Origin: an uncultured Photobacterium sp.
GTDB lineage: Bacteria > Pseudomonadota > Gammaproteobacteria > Enterobacterales > Vibrionaceae
Length of the DNA: 64,000 bases
Reading direction: 5' to 3'
Assembly (NCBI RefSeq): GCF_947502415.1
Contig: NZ_CANMZV010000008.1
Coordinates: forward strand, 183,980 to 247,979
Part shown: positions 9,019 to 20,200 of the stretch, one piece after another
Layout of the letters: each line of letters begins with the position of its first letter
Numbering within the stretch: position 1 is the first letter of the stretch
Made by a program: the position numbers and the translations under genes
Notes under the pieces: model-generated
Told to the model about the DNA's origin: nothing
The model's database searches: none
What the model saw: the letters and a program-made list of their open reading frames with translations, nothing else

Positions 9019-9029
9019 GCCAGATGTCC

Positions 9030-12000
9030 TTATCTTATATTTATTACACCAATTACTACTTTACTTTTTTCGTGAGTTATTTCTTTTTTGCCTTCGTACT
9101 TTTCTATAAGAGATAGTTTTCTCTCCTTGAGCTTGTTTAACTTACCTATGTAAGCTGCACGCATTTTTGTATTACCAATGCGATCACGCTCTGCAATAAA
9201 GTTCTGAAGCCTTTCTATTTTCCTTCCATAGTGTTGTTCGACGTTGAATATCTGAACATCAGCTCTGTCAATATTTGATAACTTCATTTGGTTGATGAAT
9301 TCGTTGTAGCGGCTATCTAGCTCATCATCACATTCATCAATATAATTTATAATATGATTAACGTCATCTAGCTCACGAGATGCATCAATCCAATTTGAGC
9401 CGTCACTTAAAGAAAGATTGATTACTTTTTCAGCAATAGAACCAGTGTAGAGTTTTTTACTAGAGAGATTGCACAGCGCATATTCAAGTTGCTCAATAGT
9501 TGAAACCCCTTCTACTGCCCACCTAGTCACTATAAAGGCATAAGTGTTTTTTTTAATTTCAGGTACAGCAATGCTAGGAAGCATAATAGCAACGGGTGAA
9601 TTATTGATGTCACGGTTGTTATGTTTTTTGTTAAGTAAGAATTTTATTATTGGGTGGAATTGACCAATTGATATTCTTCTGTCTTTTGTTGCTATTTGTT
9701 GGTTATCAAAAACAACTTTAGTTCGTCCATTTGATTCTCTACTTAATATGCTTCTTTCATGTTTGTTTGCTTGAAAGTATTCGCTAATCTCCATTTTAGC
9801 ATCAGTAGTAAGTTCTATATCACAATTAATGACATTATCAGATTTTTTTTCAATTACCTGTGAACCCGGGAAATACTTATTTAGCACCGAACAGAAGAAT
9901 AGGTAAAGATCCTTATTTGTTACATAGCGTTGTAGCTCTTTTGCCGCCTTAACTCGATTTAGAATGAAATCCCCATGAGCGACAAGACCTGCAGCCTCAT
10001 TCTCCAGAATCTCATTTTGTCGTTTCAAGTTGGCGAGAGCTTGTTCTGTTTGCTCGATTCTCTCTATTTCTTCTTCTGCGTTTAAGTGATCTTTAAGGAG
10101 TGCAATCGACATTTTCTTTATTTCATCACCGATAACACCTTCCATGCTGCCGATAGCAGATTCAAAGATACCAAGTCGCATCAATAGTCGTTGATAAATT
10201 TTTTGATCTATAGTTTGGCCGTAGAAGAGATTCCAAATGGTTATCTTGCTTGATTTTTGACCGAGTCGATCAATACGGCCGATACGCTGTTCTACCTTCA
10301 TTGGGTTCCACGGAAGATCGTAGTTCAGCAGTACACGGCAAAATTGTAGATCTACACCTTCGCTCGCAACTTCGGAAGAAAGAAGTATTCTTGCTGATGT
10401 ATCTGAGCGAAATCTCTTGATGATTTCATGCTTGCTTTCTTTCATGCCCCCAACTAGTACGATTGAAGAGATACCTTCTTCTTTTAGTCGTTCTTCGAGG
10501 TAATAAAGTGTTTCCCTATAATAGGAAAATAACACCACTTTCTCATCAGGATAGGCCTTGTAGAAATCATTGAGTACAGATTTAAGGCGATTAAGCTTCG
10601 TATCGTTTATTGTCAGTTCGTCAAGGTCAGAGTATTTTTCAATGGTTTGTAATAAAGCACTAATTAGGGGGCCAATATTTGGGTTAGCTGTGTTTTCTGG
10701 ATCCTCAATATCAAGTTCTATATCTTGATTTTGAATGTTGGCTTTTTTTCTCCACGAACGAATAGCTGCGGGCATAGAGCTGCATAGTTGTCGCTGAGGT
10801 GTTGCCAGTAAAAAACCTTCAAAGGCATTATGGCGGGCACAATAACATCTGACTTGCTCTGTAACATCTGTATAAAGTTGCTGCTCTAGGGGGGTCATTT
10901 CAATGACCTCTGAAATCGGGTCCCTAATGACTCTTTGCTCATGGACATCACGCTTACGTGTTCTTGAAACGACGGAACTAAGAAGATTTATTCGGTCAAT
11001 CTGATTAAGTAATCTACTCCTTGTGTTGTTATCCTCCAGCTCTTTTTGGGACGGTATATCTTCTACTAATTGTTTTAATTGTCGATTCCTAGAAAAAAGG
11101 TTTGAGCGAGCAGCTGTTCTTAATAATGATTCATAGGACGCCTTGGTAACTTTTCCCTGAGACAAATCATCTTTCAGTTGGAGTAAAGGCGTGTTTGCCC
11201 GCAACATAGCATCAAAATGGTGCTCACTAAGAAAACTTGTTTCATCAATGATATTGAGCAATGTAAATAAGTCAGATTGCTTAGTCTGTACCGGAGTGGC
11301 AGAGAGCAGCAGCAAATTACTTGTAACAGGGCGAAGAATTCGGCCTAGTTTCGATGTCATGCTCTCTGTATTTCGCAAGTAATGGGCTTCATCAATTATC
11401 ACCATGTCAAACAGCGGATCTGATAACTCATTTTCATCAAGGTATCTTGACAACTGTGAGGCAGCATCTAATGTTTCGTCCTCATTTTTCCACCTTCTCC
11501 TTGGCCGAAGCCCTTGCATACTGGCAATAAGACAAAATTCGTGAATGACGCCCTTTTCGTGTTTTTTTAATGTGGTTAGCACTTCACTTGCATCTGCGAT
11601 TTGAGGCTTTAGGCCAAACCGTAATTGCATTTCATCCCGCCATTTTTCTCGTAACATTGCAGGACATACTATTAAGAGCCTTTTGGCATCGAAACGAGCC
11701 CTGACTTCAGTCCAGATGAGGCCAGCTTCGATGGTTTTCCCTAAACCCACCTCGTCGGCGATTAAGAGCCCGCCAGAGGGTGAGTTGAGGAAGTTGAGTA
11801 CCGGCTTGAACTGAAAGGGGTAGAAGTCGGTGTTGGTTGATTCCATGCTGTAGATTAGATTAGCGAGCCTCCCGTTAAGTCGTTCGAAGGTCAGGCAAAG
11901 ACGAAGCTGATCTATGCCCGCAAACTGTCCCTTAGCAATTAGATCTTCTGGTGTTTCTTGTTCGATAATGGGTTCGAGGTATTTTTCGAAAAAGTATTCT

Positions 12001-12125
12001 GCTTTACCATCATTGAAGTGAACCAGAACTTTTTTCTTTTTACCATCGCCGCGGGTTTTCGATAAGTTCATCACACCTATTCGATCTGGTGAGTTTTTGA
12101 CTCTTACAGTAATTCTTTCTTCCAT
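9030..12125 (-). CDS. SNF2/RapA-like SF2 helicase (second of the operon)
   Basis: 1031 residues. The SF2 core shows motif I DEVGLGKTIEAG (about 127), DEAH box VIIDEAHYLRN (about 245), motif III LLLSATPVQ (about 275), and C-lobe motifs SSEVASEGVDLQFC and QRIGRIDRLGQ (about 600-620). These define a Swi2/Snf2-RapA-type double-stranded DNA translocase. The C-terminal ~300 residues are helical and charged, unassigned. A GGGGAGAG site precedes the ATG at 12125. It follows the RelE-UvrD gene by 55 bp. It resembles the gene at 26259-29333 in type, but the two diverge strongly, so this is not a recent duplication. Likely a motor subunit of the defence complex. Confidence 0.9.
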   Translation of the reverse strand: MEERITVRVKNSPDRIGVMNLSKTRGDGKKKKVLVHFNDGKAEYFFEKYLEPIIEQETPEDLIAKGQFAGIDQLRLCLTFERLNGRLANLIYSMESTNTDFYPFQFKPVLNFLNSPSGGLLIADEVGLGKTIEAGLIWTEVRARFDAKRLLIVCPAMLREKWRDEMQLRFGLKPQIADASEVLTTLKKHEKGVIHEFCLIASMQGLRPRRRWKNEDETLDAASQLSRYLDENELSDPLFDMVIIDEAHYLRNTESMTSKLGRILRPVTSNLLLLSATPVQTKQSDLFTLLNIIDETSFLSEHHFDAMLRANTPLLQLKDDLSQGKVTKASYESLLRTAARSNLFSRNRQLKQLVEDIPSQKELEDNNTRSRLLNQIDRINLLSSVVSRTRKRDVHEQRVIRDPISEVIEMTPLEQQLYTDVTEQVRCYCARHNAFEGFLLATPQRQLCSSMPAAIRSWRKKANIQNQDIELDIEDPENTANPNIGPLISALLQTIEKYSDLDELTINDTKLNRLKSVLNDFYKAYPDEKVVLFSYYRETLYYLEERLKEEGISSIVLVGGMKESKHEIIKRFRSDTSARILLSSEVASEGVDLQFCRVLLNYDLPWNPMKVEQRIGRIDRLGQKSSKITIWNLFYGQTIDQKIYQRLLMRLGIFESAIGSMEGVIGDEIKKMSIALLKDHLNAEEEIERIEQTEQALANLKRQNEILENEAAGLVAHGDFILNRVKAAKELQRYVTNKDLYLFFCSVLNKYFPGSQVIEKKSDNVINCDIELTTDAKMEISEYFQANKHERSILSRESNGRTKVVFDNQQIATKDRRISIGQFHPIIKFLLNKKHNNRDINNSPVAIMLPSIAVPEIKKNTYAFIVTRWAVEGVSTIEQLEYALCNLSSKKLYTGSIAEKVINLSLSDGSNWIDASRELDDVNHIINYIDECDDELDSRYNEFINQMKLSNIDRADVQIFNVEQHYGRKIERLQNFIAERDRIGNTKMRAAYIGKLNKLKERKLSLIEKYEGKKEITHEKSKVVIGVINIR

Positions 12126-12180
12126 TTTCTCTCCCCAGTCATTTTCAAATTGCCGTCATCTATTACTTTGAAATAGCCTG

Positions 12181-14220
12181 TTAGGTTTGTGAATTCCGAA
12201 GGTCTATCACTAGTAGGTGTTCTCTTGCCCGAGTTGCGGCGACATAATTAGTAAAGCGCTCGATGCTCTCGACATCATTTTGTGTCAGAATGAGTGCGAC
12301 GGCTTTAAACTCCAATCCTTTTATTCTCTGACGCGTACCATAGCGAATACCTGGTTCTTCCTGTCCTGTATCTATTTCGCGAGCCTTCAATTCATGGGTT
12401 CGTATGTTTGCAGCTTCCAAATCAGTGACGACAGCTTTGTTATGTGGGGTAAAGCATATTTCATGGGTACCCAGTCCTGCATTTAATAGGCCTTTGGCCC
12501 AAGCAACGATGGCGGCTGCCGCTTCTTCATCAGAGCTACATGGTTGAATAACAGGAGTGGCACCTTTCATAATAGACTGATCAGCTTGTGTATTCACAAT
12601 ACCGCCATCTAGATCATCGACTTCTAAACCTGTTAGCAGATTGTGAGCGTATTGTCTGATCTCTTCTGTGGTGCGGTAATTGATTTTAAGCCTGCGAGAT
12701 CGTCCGCGAACATTAATTCCTGCACGAGATAAGGCAACCGGTGTTTTGTTGTAGACTCGCTGATGGCCATCTCCAACTACACATAGAGGATCTGAGAATT
12801 CTTCTTTAATTGGGCTGACCGCAGCGATCAGCTTAAGTGCTTCAAGGCCAAAGTCCTGAAGTTCATCTACAAGCACATGGCGAAAACAATCAAATTTCCC
12901 TTGCTCTACGGCTAGTCTTGCTTGATGAATAATGCCATCAAAAGTGAGCATATTTCGTTTTCGGAGTTCCTGATTAAACCTGATAAATACTCGCCATAGC
13001 TCTTTTCGCTGTTTTCTGCTGATTCTGGGTCGTTTGCTGCGAACAGCTGTGAGGTAGTCTTCCTCGGTATCTATACCCATAGGGGCTATAACATCACTAT
13101 ATTCGGAGGTAATAAATTCGCGAGAGAATCCATCTGGCACTTTTGAAGCCAGAACCGTATTCCAAATAGTTTCAATATCCGCTTGTTCTGCAATTTTCCC
13201 GTTCCAATGAATTCGCTGGCAAATTGTACGGGCTAGTGTATGCAGGTTTGTTACCTCAACATTAGCTATAGCTTCAGGTGCCAGCTTTTCTAGCAATGAT
13301 TTGATGGTGACGGAAAGGTTGGTGGTAAACGTGGTAACCAATACTTTTTCTTGTGTACCTGTTAAATCCTTGGCTAGATAAGCTGCACGATGCATCAATG
13401 CCACTGTTTTCCCTGTACCCGCGGCACCATTAATTTTCATTGGACCTTTAGTTTGCCATTCGACGAGTTTGCGCTGATAAGGGTGAAGAAATATTCTCCA
13501 CTCTTCAATATCTTCAGAAAGGATTTCCCGGAGGTGTTCTTCACCTTCAATTAATACCAAGTCGATATTGGCTGCAGTAGTAAGATGACTGAAGTCACCA
13601 GCACTTTGTGGTTTGTCGCTATCGCCTTCAACCCCGAGCATTTCATTCAAGGCGTCATTGAGCGACATCCCAGATATGATTCCAATTAATACCTGGGCTG
13701 CCTCTTTTGGTAGGTAATCTGCGAGCTGAACAAAAGCGTCGTCACTTCTTGCTGCCCTAACTGCAGGAATTAATGCGTCAGGTACACCGGCAAGAAATAG
13801 TTCCTCATCTGACACTTTGTCGAGTGCGTAATGCTCTTGATATTGAGGAGAAGTTCGAAGCTCCCCTGCAATGGCTGAAGTTTCTTCTATATCAAAAATC
13901 TGCAGGGTGCCGGTAGCAATATGTGCTTCAAAAGACTTGTTTTTGCACCATGCATAAGCTTCGTCGTGATGATCGATGTAAACAAGCAGAAAAACATCAC
14001 CAAGATCTGGTGCGATAACTATCGCGCGGTAGTCATCACCAACACGGGCACTTCGAATTTTGGGATCTCTCGTCATGGGAGATAGGTGTTCAAGGTGAAT
14101 ACTGGCCTGCGTACTGTCTTCTTCAAATTTGCGTGTTAGTTCATAAACTTTCTTTTGTACTTTGGCAGGTAGTTTGCCAAAAATTTTAAGTACATCGCGG
14201 TGTAACATTAACTGAGCCAT
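12181..14220 (-). CDS. RelE-like domain fused to UvrD-family SF1 helicase
   Basis: 679 residues. Residues 1-95 look like a ParE/RelE-type fold (DVLKIFGKLPAKVQKKVYEL ... IRSARVGDDYRAIVI ... VYIDHHDEAYAW). Residues about 245-679 are a UvrD/Rep helicase: Walker A INGAAGTGKTVAL (about 268), motif II VLVDELQD (about 453), GDGHQRVY, NYRTTEEIR, IKGLEFKAVAL and VAATRAREHLLVI. RelE-UvrD fusions are known in defence loci; the RelE-like part may bind or cut RNA, or serve only as an interaction domain. The gene starts 1 nt after the stop of the 2208-residue helicase gene, so translation is coupled. Domain calls are firm for UvrD, fair for RelE. Confidence 0.88.
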   Translation of the reverse strand: MAQLMLHRDVLKIFGKLPAKVQKKVYELTRKFEEDSTQASIHLEHLSPMTRDPKIRSARVGDDYRAIVIAPDLGDVFLLVYIDHHDEAYAWCKNKSFEAHIATGTLQIFDIEETSAIAGELRTSPQYQEHYALDKVSDEELFLAGVPDALIPAVRAARSDDAFVQLADYLPKEAAQVLIGIISGMSLNDALNEMLGVEGDSDKPQSAGDFSHLTTAANIDLVLIEGEEHLREILSEDIEEWRIFLHPYQRKLVEWQTKGPMKINGAAGTGKTVALMHRAAYLAKDLTGTQEKVLVTTFTTNLSVTIKSLLEKLAPEAIANVEVTNLHTLARTICQRIHWNGKIAEQADIETIWNTVLASKVPDGFSREFITSEYSDVIAPMGIDTEEDYLTAVRSKRPRISRKQRKELWRVFIRFNQELRKRNMLTFDGIIHQARLAVEQGKFDCFRHVLVDELQDFGLEALKLIAAVSPIKEEFSDPLCVVGDGHQRVYNKTPVALSRAGINVRGRSRRLKINYRTTEEIRQYAHNLLTGLEVDDLDGGIVNTQADQSIMKGATPVIQPCSSDEEAAAAIVAWAKGLLNAGLGTHEICFTPHNKAVVTDLEAANIRTHELKAREIDTGQEEPGIRYGTRQRIKGLEFKAVALILTQNDVESIERFTNYVAATRAREHLLVIDLRNSQT

Positions 14221-14221
14221 T

Positions 14222-17200
14222 TTATTTCATCTCCTCTGGTAGCTGACTCAGTAACCACGAGCCGCCTTTAACCTTAATATCTCTATCCGTTATTACCTTC
14301 CATCCGGTATCTTGCCAAGTGCTGCAGAAGTTGGTTTGATCGCCCCATAATATGGCAATAGGGGGGGATGCCTCCGGCCATGCGAGCTCTGCGTAGAGTT
14401 CCTCAGCAAGATCATCGTTGTAAAACTCCACTTCTGGAACAGCTTTGTCTGCTGCCGCCATGGATTTCACTAGTTTGATCAGGCTAGGTAGCGTGTTATC
14501 CAGAACGTCTTGCCACTCTGAGCTAATGGAAGTAGCTATTTTGGGTGTAATAATTGGTGCAGTACCTTCCTCAAATTCAGAGGTGGCAAATGGAATAAAT
14601 GACTGGGCAAACTGAAACAGGTTCATTATTGCGAGGCATTGCCGCCAGCGTTTCAGGTAAGTTTCGCGTTTACTTCGGATGGCCTCACTATCATCAAGTC
14701 GTAGCGATATCTTTAGGTTGGTGTAGTCGTGAAGGATCAGTTCCTTACCATAAGCATAAGCTAGTAGGTCTTCTGTCTCACCGATTCGATTCAACCAAAC
14801 CCAGTCTCCCTTACTAGTGTGGTCAATTGCAGGTATGGAATAGCCTTGGCTCCAAAGAGTGAACAGGTTGTCCATTTCACTGCCGTCTTGCCCTATGCCT
14901 TTTACGGCAAAGGACAGTAAACTCAGGCCTGCTGTCTGTTGTGCCAGTGTTCTCCAGCCGGTTAAATCAGGGCAGCGGATAAATGCCTTCATTTGTTCCA
15001 TAGGGTTAGCGCAGACTTGAGTAATGTCAGGCATGATATGGCCTTGTTTCAACATGTTTGCTGCAACAGCTGGCAAAACCACTTGCACCATATTGGGTTG
15101 CAAGAATGAAAGGAAAGACTTTGTCGGGTCCGTATCAAGGTCATTCCAAGTGATACTCCAAACGTGGAATTGCTCGCTTTCCAGAATTGCCCGACGCTTT
15201 TTAAAATCATCGGCAAGGCGGGAGTATGGCTCGCCAGGTTTAACATGTGGCTCAAAGCCGTCGGTGAAAATAACAACTGGTTTTACACTTGGATCATCAC
15301 AACGGAGCATAAAGTCAGGTTGGCATTTGACTGACACATTATGGAAGCTGGTTAGCATAGGTTGCAGCTCAATACTCCATAACCGCCCATCGCCAAGTGA
15401 AAATTCAAACCCTTGGGTACCGGCAATCACCGTGCTGCGCCAGCTGGTCTTGGTACCAATATCTTCCACCCATAATTGAAGGGTTGCGATGAAGCGCTTT
15501 TCCAGCACACTGCCAAAAATTGAGGTGATTTTGACTTCATCAAGAGCTTTTTTAACTTTTCTGTGAGAGCCAGCTTCAATTAATTGACGCAACAATCCAA
15601 TACCACGCTCTCGACTAATATTGTCAGCACGGTGTTGCATGTGATAAGTGCGGATACACCGATAGCAACCGTCTGTGTCGTTACCTGTTTGCTTGAGTTT
15701 CCGGCAACTACAGGTCTCCAGCGCATTTAAGGCCAGTTGCAATATTTGCATCACACCTTCACCAATCTCGCATTTGCCATCTTTATTGTCCTGGAACATT
15801 TCTTTTAAGAAACCAGTTCCGCCCGGAACGGCATCCAGTAAGACTAAATAGTGGCGACTGATACCTTCACTATGATCAGGCACAATTTGCGGTTTAACCA
15901 TAAGGTGGGTTGGGTCACCTTGAAAACGTAGCCGCATGCCGAGATAAATTGCCGCTTCCAGGGTATCAAGATCCTCCTGTTCGACATCCGGCAACATCAG
16001 GCGAATAGCTTCAGAGCGCAACTCCCGGTATAGATAAAGAGTTTTCCACTCGAAGGCATTTTCAGCTTTTCCTTCACGCTTTCGCTTGAGGGTTTCGCGG
16101 AGTCCTGAGCAGCTCCTGCGATGGCGGACATCTTCACGGTGTTTACCCGGGAGCACTGCCATGCCGCAGTGGGCACAGACTTCAAAACCTAGTGACGGAA
16201 CTTTCTTGTTAGCACCAAAATTCAATTCCGGCGGTAATGAGGCATAGCCGGTGTTAACTTCACGCATCAGCATGGCTGAGCGGTATTCGATACCAAAAGG
16301 CAGGGTGTCCTCACCTACTGCACCATTTGGTTGTTCAAGCGTTTGATCAAAACTGATAGCCATGGCGTAGGTTTCGTTGTCTCTTTCCTCTCCCCGGTCG
16401 GCAGATAGACTCTCGTAGAACTCCATATAAGAGATTGCCTGCGAACGTTGCATAGGTAGAAATTCTTTGTGCTGCCCGCGGTCACACTGCCCGGTCGGTC
16501 CATCGTAGCCACATTGGGGGCACGCTGGTACGGCATCAGGAGCGTCGACTTCCTCACTCCAGTGCATGTGGCCGCATTCACCGCAAATGGCCCATTTTTC
16601 GATTAACTGATGGCTTCGAGAGCCGACTTCGAGTTGTTGGATGTCATATTTGTGGCTGTGGGTATAGAAATGATTTCCCGGAGCCAGTTCGCGAATCGCG
16701 GAACTGGCTGCTCGAACCAGTTCAATAGAAGGGCGCGCTGTATCTTCTTTTTTATTGTGTTTGTAATAAGTGCTGCCGGAGAAGCGAACTCCACGTTCAG
16801 GGAATGCATAGTTAGGTAGTAGGCCGTGTTCGGTTAGTACTTCAAGGCAAGTGATCTGTCCTAGCTTCTGTCTCCGGGCTTTAAGGATTTTTTCTTCGCG
16901 TTCAATTTCGGCGAGATCTGCTGTGTCCACGGTGAAATCAAGCTTTGCCTTCTGATCTTTGAGGCGGTTTTGAGCGTTTTGCAGTAGTTGCCGTTGTAAC
17001 TGGAATTCGGATGCTGCTTGCTCTATACGTTCACGGAGGTTTTCCGTTTTTGACTCGGCCAGGAAGCGGAGACGGGTATCTTCCCGTACTTCATTAAAGC
17101 GGGAGAAACGTGCCAGGAATTCTTGTTGCAGCCGGGCCTCTTCTTTGAGTATCCACGCCAATAGGTTAGGAATATGACCCGCTTTATTGATGATCATTTC

Positions 17201-20200
17201 ATCGACAAGTTGTTTCCCGGTTGCAGGTATATCGGTCAGTACACAATAACGGACGCCCTGATCAAAGCAGAAAGCCAGATATTGGCGTACCAGTACCGCA
17301 CTTGCATCAAGCCAGCAGCCTGGGGGCTCGACATCTCCGCAGAGCAGCTCGTGGGGGCGGGCGAAGAAGAATAGATCGTGCGGGCGCTGGTTGATTACAC
17401 TTAGTACCAATGCCGTACCTGTTTTTCGTCCAGCCCGACCAATACGCTGTAAGTAGCTGGCGGTTGATGGGGGAATAGAGCAAAGCATGGTAGTAGAAAG
17501 ATCACCAATATCTATACCCATTTCCAGAGTAGAGGTTGCCGTCAGTACATTGGGATCATCAGCGTGGTCTGCAGCATTAAAGCTCAGTTCAAGGTTTTCC
17601 CTTTCTTCAGTCGTCAGCAATCCGGTATGCTCATAGGCGAAAACACGTCGTAGTGCGCCTTTGCGATAGCGTTCGCGGTAGTAGATTTCCCTGTCGTTGA
17701 GCTCTTCAACTTGATACCGGCCATGTTCGTCACGGTAGGAAAGGCTGGGCGCTTCTAGCCATACTTCAGTTTCGCCTGCAGGGCGGAATAATTTGTGACC
17801 GCCATTAGGGCACTGGAGCTTGATGCCTTTAGGGTATAGGCGCGCAGCCCGGTCACTAATAGCGTAATAGGCCTTATTGCCATCTTCATGAACACATTTG
17901 AGTAAACCTGCCTGGGTGGCACAATGGAGGAATACCTCAATCAGATCGATTAAGGTCGCATCATCGACAGAGGGGAGAGCCAGAGTTCGTCGGGCCCATA
18001 CCAGTTGCCAGGGCAGTTGGTTGCCTGCTCTGGGAGGTGCGAGGGCAAAGTCATGCTGCTTATCACTTGATGTAACGAGCAGTCGAGGTGTGTAGCGTCC
18101 GCGGGGGGGATAAGTTTCACGATGATCTGCATCCTGGCCTCGCCAACCAAATTTTCCCCATAAGTTTTGTGCCGCGTAGCTCTGCAGGTACTCATGATAG
18201 ACACCACCACGCTCACGCTGGCGGTGTAAAATGCCAAAAATCCATCTTCTGAGACTGATATCATCCAAAGCAGTAAGAGTTGGGCTGATTGCCGGAAAGC
18301 GATCATGTAGGTACATGATGGTTTGACTGACTAAGGTATCATCCCAGCCCATAGTGGCGCTGGCATGGAGCTCCATGGTCCGGCCATGGGTCAGCATTAG
18401 GCTAAATTCACTGGTGGCTTGCCAGTTCAGACGAGTGACAAACTCTTTTCTTAATTTTGCTGGTAACCCTGCTGTAGGATTATCCCTGAAAGCTAGGTAA
18501 CGGCTGTATTCGCGCAGATCAGGTGGCAGCAAAGTCGAAATCACTTGTTCAATTTTGCCCGGACGCCCGGGCAGAGGCTGAGACCAGTAGTCCAGCAACC
18601 GCTCTCCAACTTCATTGAGAGGCACTCCTGTATCACCTGCGTCATCGATGATGTGCTGAAGTGCAGTACGTAAGGTGAAATGATAGGTTCGTGCAGAGAA
18701 GAAGCCGGCGCGGTGGCTGGCATCCTGCACACTGTCGGTAAATGCTAGCAGCTTAGGGTCATTATTGAGAACCGAGCCAAAAACTTCGTCGATAGCCACA
18801 CTGGCAACGGTCGCAGCCCGGCTACCGATAAACATCAAGCTGTCTTCGCTATGACAGTGCGGGCATTTGCGTACGCCTATATGCTGGCCGTTTTCTTTCT
18901 GTCTGGTTTCGTGAACCAGTTTAACCGGGAATGTTTTTTCATCGGTAAGCGGACAAGTGCCTGGTCCCATCCGAACAACTAAAGAGCCAGGCGCTAGGTG
19001 CCATTGAGTCGCTTCAAAAGATAGCTGGGCATTGTCAGAGTTCGAAGCATCATTTTCATGCCACGGACTGAGTATCACAAGACGCTGTGAAGGGGCGTGG
19101 CTTTCGAAACCCCAGCCATCATAGATGGCAGAAACATCATCGCGTAACTCGAACCCAGTGCAACCATGGCTTTGGATCACTGAGTCCATATCCGGGTTGT
19201 GTAGAGCGGCCCAGCCAATTTCTCCACATTCGGTACAGTGGATGACCGGGAGCTGCTTGCGGTCAGGAACCGGTTCATCTAACCATGAAAAGCAAGGTTC
19301 ACTACTTACTACAGAACCGATACGTCGAAGTTCTCTTAACCAGAACTGGACTTGGGTCGGGACCAAGGGAAAGGCTTTCCCACTGCGTAATTCTTTGGAT
19401 TGGGCTACAAGGGCAAGAAACGCCATCAGGAGCTGGCCTCGTTGCAGAAGGTTACCACTGTTACGGAGCAGGAAGTCGATGTTGCCCAGTTGCTGTACCA
19501 GATCGTTCCAACTGATTACTTGCTCTTGGGTTAGTTCCAGCAGATGGTGGAACAGGGGTTGATGACGGATCCATTCACCAAGAGCAATGCCCCAGCGGTT
19601 TGTGTCATCGAGCTTTTCTATTGATTCTTTAACTTTATCAAATCCCGGTATCTTGGTCAGCCAGGGATCATCCATACTTACCGGGCTTTGTGGTGCTTCC
19701 AACAGGCCGGCAACGCGCTGGGCAAAAGCTGATGCATTCTCACCTTTTTGAAGTTCAAAGAGTTCAGCTGGCGGGTAGGCGTTAATATGCGCTGGTGGGC
19801 GAGTTATTTCTTCTATATTGAGCCGATCTTCAGTGATAACGCAATATTTATCGAGTTTTTCTTCGAATAGGTTCTGAGCGAAGTCGCACAGGCGATCAAT
19901 GGGATCCATGTTTGTTTCATCGTCACCACCGGCTATGGTAGCACTGGTGCCGATGACGCAAAGTTGATTTTGCGGTAGAGCAAGGCGTGATTTGAGCCGT
20001 CGCAATAAACAGGCGACATCTGCGCCCTGAGCGCCGTCGTAAGTATGAAGCTCATCCAGTACGAGGTATTGCAACAAAGAGACATCTTGTTGATTGAAAC
20101 GCCAGATATCCTGATCTTTTGGGCGTAGCAACAGGTAGTCCAGCATCTTGTAGTTGGTCAGCAGAATATCCGGTGGATCCTTTTGCATGCTGGCACGGTT

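Noticed and set aside
15024..15479. 151-codon plus-strand ORF opposite the giant helicase
   Set aside because: Antisense shadow of a long, motif-rich gene; no ribosome site and no recognisable domain. The same applies to 19125-19562 and 20183-20629.
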